From Chamaea fasciata (lineage: Eukaryota; Chordata; Aves; Passeriformes; Sylviidae): a DNA stretch of 64,000 bases. The DNA is taken from assembly GCA_029207755.1 (NCBI GenBank), contig JARCOQ010000016.1, positions 8,108,501 through 8,172,500 of the forward strand, in the 5' to 3' direction. Shown in pieces: positions 61,601-64,000 of this stretch. Each line of letters starts with the position of its first letter. Position 1 is the stretch's first letter. The notes under the pieces were generated by a model, which searched no databases, was not told the origin of the DNA, and saw nothing but the letters and a program-made list of their open reading frames with translations. Both the position numbers and the translations under genes were made by a program.

Positions 61601-61860
61601 TGACTTTTTTTTTTTTTTTTTTTTTTTAACAATTAAGATGCCAGAGTTTTAACCCCACGAAACATGCAACTTTTCCAGGGCTTTAAAAATAGGTCCCCAG
61701 CTGCAAAGACCGACCCCCTGCCCAAGCCAGATAGAAATGAAACCGAGTGGATTGACCCCAAAAAGCTACACAGCCCCTTTTGAGCACCAAAAGCAGCCCC
61801 TTTTGCTCTCCCCCACCACGTGTTTTGGAAATTGCAACATCTACCTTGCTTCTTGTCCAT
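46616..61860 (-). CDS. MAP2K3: MAP2K3 (MKK3), dual-specificity MAP kinase kinase, 13 coding exons
   Basis: The spliced product is a 348-residue cytosolic/nuclear kinase. The family phosphorylates the Thr-Gly-Tyr loop of p38 MAP kinases in stress and cytokine signalling. Seen directly: an N-terminal basic docking motif (KKKRDLRI, about 20-27), glycine-rich loop GRGAYG (72-77), ATP lysine K94, catalytic HRD with D191, DFG with D209, activation loop SVAKT with the two phospho-acceptors S219 and T223, APE at 233-235, and a C-terminal segment ending ILGEDS that matches the DVD region used by upstream kinases. MAP2K3 is preferred over its paralogue MAP2K6 because of DLVAISELGRG, VDCFYTVTFYG and the GEDS end; MAP2K6 ends LILGD. 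The coding lengths are 16, 33, 70, 49, 114, 120, 117, 52, 128, 78, 140, 46 and 84 nt, total 1,047, with all phases consistent. No frameshift or stop is seen, so the gene looks intact. Exons 1 and 2 rest on splice sites and phase rather than clear homology. Confidence 0.95.
47109..47154 (-). CDS. MAP2K3: MAP2K3 coding exon 12
   Basis: It encodes residues 306-321 (CLRKNPAERMNYLELM). The acceptor is TTCCTTCCAG and the donor GTAAGT. Introns 11 (47,155-47,833, 679 bp) and 12 (46,700-47,108, 409 bp) happen to read open through this exon, which makes a spurious 304-codon frame. Confidence 0.98.
47834..47973 (-). CDS. MAP2K3: MAP2K3 coding exon 11, kinase C-lobe
   Basis: It encodes residues 260-305 (IELAILRFPYESWGTPFQQ to VDFTAQ) plus two bases of C306. 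The acceptor is TTCCCCAG-like (ATCCCCAG) and the donor GTGAGG. Intron 10 (47,974-49,751, 1,778 bp) holds no recognised element. Confidence 0.98.
49752..49829 (-). CDS. MAP2K3: MAP2K3 coding exon 10, APE motif
   Basis: It encodes residues 234-259 (PERINPELNQKGYNVKSD to SLGITM). Codon A233 of the preceding exon plus PE completes the APE motif. The acceptor is TGTTACAG and the donor GTAACA. Intron 9 (49,830-50,394, 565 bp) is featureless. Confidence 0.98.
50395..50522 (-). CDS. MAP2K3: MAP2K3 coding exon 9, catalytic and activation loops
   Basis: It encodes residues 191-233: DVKPSN of the catalytic loop, CDFG (D209), and the activation loop SVAKT with S219 and T223, equivalent to the S218/T222 sites of human MKK3. 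The acceptor is CTCTCAG and the donor GTAAGT. Intron 8 (50,523-51,320, 798 bp) shows no recognised element. Confidence 0.98.
51321..51372 (-). CDS. MAP2K3: MAP2K3 coding exon 8, start of catalytic loop
   Basis: It encodes residues 174-190 (IVRALEHLHS to VIHR) plus the first base of catalytic D191. The acceptor is CCCCAG and the donor GTAAAT. The intron before it is 149 bp. Confidence 0.98.
51522..51638 (-). CDS. MAP2K3: MAP2K3 coding exon 7, hinge region
   Basis: It encodes residues 135-173 (GDVWICMELMDTSLDKFY to GKMAVS), including the hinge. The acceptor is GTCCCGCAG and the donor GTGAGT. The intron before it is only 158 bp. Confidence 0.98.
51797..51916 (-). CDS. MAP2K3: MAP2K3 coding exon 6, kinase N-lobe
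   Basis: It encodes residues 95-134 (RIRATVNTQEQ to GALFRE). SMRTVDCFYTVTFYG is diagnostic for MKK3 rather than MKK6. The acceptor follows TTTGTCTCAG and the donor is GTACTG. Intron 5 (51,917-52,394, 478 bp) is featureless. Confidence 0.98.
52395..52508 (-). CDS. MAP2K3: MAP2K3 coding exon 5, glycine-rich loop and ATP lysine
   Basis: It encodes residues 57-94, from NFEVEADDL through GRGAYGVVEK to IMAVK, where K94 is the nucleotide-binding lysine. The acceptor is CTTCCTGAAG and the donor GTGAGG. Intron 4 (52,509-54,941, 2,433 bp) holds two short direct repeats near 53,580 and 53,670 and a doubtful CR1 remnant near 54,795. Confidence 0.98.
54942..54990 (-). CDS. MAP2K3: MAP2K3 coding exon 4
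   Basis: It encodes TPPRNLDSRAFITIGDK (residues 40-56), nearly the same as mammalian MKK3. The acceptor is TTCTTGCAG and the donor GTACGT. Intron 3 (54,991-56,796, 1,806 bp) shows no recognised element. Confidence 0.95.
56797..56866 (-). CDS. MAP2K3: MAP2K3 coding exon 3, p38-docking motif
   Basis: It encodes residues 17-40, including the D-site: a basic stretch KGKKKR followed by DLRI, matching KRKKDLRISC of mammalian MKK3. The acceptor is CTCTTGCAG and the donor GTGAGT. The 375-bp intron before it (56,867-57,241) holds nothing notable. Confidence 0.92.
57242..57274 (-). CDS. MAP2K3: MAP2K3 coding exon 2, 33-nt mini-exon with GC donor
   Basis: The exon follows a pyrimidine tract ending CTCTTTCAG and ends at CCAG followed by GCAAGT, the consensus of GC-AG introns. 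It encodes about 11 residues (SKGSLEPHKP plus split codons), phase 1 at both ends, so skipping it would keep frame. The SKG at its start resembles the SKGK of the mammalian protein. It is less certain than exons 3-13 because there is little conserved sequence. Confidence 0.65.
57275..61844 (-). other. MAP2K3 intron 1 (4,570 bp)
   Basis: This is the longest intron of the gene. I see no coding exon or mobile element in it. It carries short A or T runs (60,608-60,623 and 61,603-61,627) and a CpG-rich patch around 61,280-61,330 that may belong to the promoter region or an alternative start. Confidence 0.6.
61845..61860 (-). CDS. MAP2K3: MAP2K3 coding exon 1 (start codon)
   Basis: This exon encodes MDKKQ plus the first base of codon 6, then the donor GTAGAT. 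The ATG sits in a strong context (ACCATGG, with A at -3 and G at +4). No acceptor is needed because this is the first coding exon; the 5' UTR continues upstream. It was chosen because it is a short open start with a correct phase-1 donor in a CpG-rich setting. The mammalian N-terminus has a different sequence, so homology does not help and an alternative first exon remains possible. Confidence 0.65.
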
Positions 61861-62300
61861 GGTTTCCCAGAAATGAAGAGCAGCGCCGGCACGCCTGGCA
61901 GAAGAGAGGGATGGGGGCGGACTGGAGGAGGGGAGGGGAAAAAAAAAAAAAAATTCCCGCAGGATCCAGCGCACGGCACTTCTTTGCAAGCACCGATGAT
62001 TCTTTTCAGTGGGAATGCATGGCCCCGAGCACCCTGTGGCTTCACAGAGCCCTCCTCGCCGGGCGCCCCCGGATCCCAGGGGTGCCCAAGGCTGGGAGCA
62101 GCAGGGAAGGCGAGCGGGGGGGATTGGGGAAGGTAGAGCCGCGTTCCCTCATCGGCAGCTGCCGAGGTTGGCCGGACCGGGCTCCGATTACCCTGGAAAG
62201 CTCAACAGTTGTAAAAACTGCAGAGGAGAAATAGCAGGTGACGTCAACAGGAAACTGGTGCGGAGCCAAACTCCAGCTCCGGGAGCTGCTGCCGAAGCGC
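61861..62300 (-). promoter_or_regulatory. MAP2K3 5' UTR and promoter region, CpG-rich
   Basis: The sequence just upstream of the start codon is GC-rich, with many CpGs between about 62,000 and 62,190, and no clear TATA box. This is the usual look of a housekeeping-type vertebrate promoter. The transcription start is not defined by the sequence. An A run at 61,939-61,953 lies inside it. Confidence 0.55.
62239..62246. promoter_or_regulatory. Perfect CRE palindrome upstream of MAP2K3
   Basis: The full 8-bp palindrome TGACGTCA lies about 380 bp upstream of the start codon. CREB/ATF family factors, including ATF2, bind this site. ATF2 is a p38 substrate, so a feedback role is conceivable, but that is inference. 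Confidence 0.45.
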
Positions 62301-64000
62301 TGGATTGCTACAGCGCATCCCGGTGGGACACGCTCTCTTCCCACAAACCCGACCATTCCCGGGCATCCCACCGGAGTGACCCTTGCTCCAGGACAGCCCT
62401 GGCGCTGACCAGCAGAGCCAAGGGGAGCCCAGGCTCGCTGGTTTGGGCACCAAAGGGGCGCTGGGGTGGGAAGAGGTCACATTTCGTTGCGCTGCAGGTG
62501 ACACGGTAATTAACTGCCACTAACAACTATTACCACAACAAATAGTAGCAGGACTGTTCCATGACAATGCCGGCACGGAGCTCGGCAGCTATTCCAGGGT
62601 GACAGCCGAGGTGGCATCTCTGGTAGCAAAATATAAATTGCTGCATGCACTTGGCTGGGAAATAGCAAGGGAGAGTGGGAAAATAAAAGCTTCTCTGCAA
62701 GCACGTGCAAGAAAAGCCGTGGCCAAGTATTGCTGCTCTTCCCCTTTCCCTCAAAACCGCTCCAGCAGAAGCCAGTGCTGATGTTCCTGACCAAAGCCAG
62801 GCTGCAGTTTTGTTTTCAATTTCCCTGTCAGCCTGGAGGGGAGATACTGTACCAGATTCTTTACCTTAAACTAATTATAGAAAATCTACCAGTGCTTTGC
62901 TCCTGAGCCCTCTCCCAACTCCGGGCTGTGCCGGACCAGGCACATTTGCAGGCTGAAAAGTCAGAGGTCAAGGTAAACGCACATACCGACATAATGAGTG
63001 GCTCTAATTTTAAATAGTGTTTATGTAAGCCCCAGAAGGACTGCAGAAGGTATTTTCTCAGGCTCATTTCCACTCCCAGGGTATAGTTTCAGGCACAGAT
63101 CATCAGCACATAAAGGATGCTGACGCAGGAGCTGCTCTTGCAGATGGCACTGAGAGCCACCAGCACCACTCCTGGGGCGAGCAGGGCTGTGCTGCCCTCC
63201 CTCCCTAACTCCATTAACAGCTAATTCCCTCTCACCCAGACACAGATACCCCAAGGATCTTTACAGACACCCACAGAGTCAGAGCTGCTTTGGAGCAGAA
63301 AGTCCCTAACCCAGCAGGTGGGATGGGAAACAAGATTTCCTTTGAGTTAGTCCCGTTGGGTTTCAGCGCCCGAGGACCAGGGGTGGTGTAAAGAGGAGCT
63401 TCCCGACATCTCAAAAGCATCTTAAAAAAATAAACAAACAAGGGAAAAAAAAAAAAGAGAGAGAGAGAGAAGAAACAAAAACAAACCCAACCATCCTTTC
63501 AAGTCTCACTATTGGGAACTCTTTCAAAAGTTTGCTGGTGCAGTAGGAATAGCCAGGCCTGGAAAGATGTGCACCATTTGCCAGAAATTATCCAGTCCTT
63601 TATAGGGCACAGGTAATCCCAGGGGAACAAAAAGCATCAGGTGTTTCACTGGTATCAACAAAGCCTCCCCACGAGGGATGTCACCCCATAACAGGTGAGG
63701 AATGCTGGGGGAGCAAATCCCGGGAGAATTCAGGCACTTGCCCAGGGTTGGGTATGCCAGGGCAGAGCCAGGGCCAAGGATGGCTCCCATCCCTCCCAGC
63801 AGCCTCCTGCCAGGGGGCTGGCTTGAATTAGGGGAAGAGCACACCCTCAAAAACAGCAATGAGCTCAAACAGTGCCCTGCCAACACTGGGCCCCTCTCCC
63901 CACCCTTCCCCTGTGGACACACAGCCCCTCCCGAGGCCACTTCAGCTAAGGCTGGGTCACCATCACAGCCAGGGAGCGGAGAAGGGGACGAGCTGCTTTG
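62301..64000. other. Upstream flank of MAP2K3, no gene seen
   Basis: No coding exon or mobile element is recognised here. The only repeat is an A run followed by (GA)n at about 63,444-63,472. Spurious short frames occur on both strands. Confidence 0.5.
63444..63472 (+). repeat. A run followed by (GA)n
   Basis: About twelve A followed by about nine GA units. Confidence 0.9.

Noticed and set aside
46616..61860. Kinase gene as MAP2K6 instead of MAP2K3
   Set aside because: Residues that differ between the paralogues (ISELGRG, CFYTVTFYG, KEGHVKMCDFG, ILGEDS) all match MAP2K3.

Overview
This window is vertebrate nuclear DNA, almost certainly from a bird. The evidence is several short 3' ends of CR1 LINEs with the typical avian sequence in both orientations, an avian-type retroviral LTR, GC-rich and intron-poor spacing, and one clearly recognisable multi-exon gene. 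A songbird is possible from the look of the CR1 and minisatellite sequence, but that is a weak inference. Nothing bacterial, organellar or plasmid-like is present.

The only protein-coding gene I can support is MAP2K3 (MKK3, the p38 MAP kinase kinase). It lies on the minus strand between 61,860 (start codon) and 46,616 (stop codon), in 13 coding exons. Every junction keeps frame and the exons add up to 348 codons plus stop, against 347 residues for the long human form. All introns are GT-AG except intron 2, which is GC-AG. A 33-nt exon 2 with phase 1 on both sides lies just upstream of the p38-docking motif. The promoter side (61,861 to about 62,300) is CpG-rich and has a perfect CRE palindrome. 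The 3' UTR probably runs to about 43,970, with an AATAAA at 43,987-43,992.

The left two thirds (1 to about 43,500) look non-coding. They hold simple repeats (a 210-bp GGAAA pentamer tract, CTG, GGA and CATA/TA runs, long A and T runs), two degenerate short-unit tandem repeats near 3.9-4.7 kb, scattered CR1 fragments, AT-rich islands that read like regulatory sequence (7, 10.5, 16.7-17.3, 33.4-33.9 and 36.3-36.7 kb), and CpG-rich patches. In mammals the gene downstream of MAP2K3 in the same orientation is KCNJ12, whose coding sequence is a single exon. No such ORF is here, so this stretch may be the intergenic region and 5' non-coding part of that neighbour. A consensus splice donor on the minus strand at 7,567, beside a GC-rich block, fits that idea but does not prove it.

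Between 40.9 and 43.5 kb lies a compact repeat cluster: a 53-nt A run, a CR1 fragment, a 371-bp LTR with TATA box and poly(A) signal, and a 0.9-kb minisatellite of 45/46-bp units with a higher-order pattern. The minisatellite produces three long overlapping open frames that are not genes. I found no tRNA, rRNA, CRISPR or undescribed gene system. The most unusual items are the minisatellite, the GC-AG intron with its in-frame mini-exon in MAP2K3, and the candidate regulatory islands.
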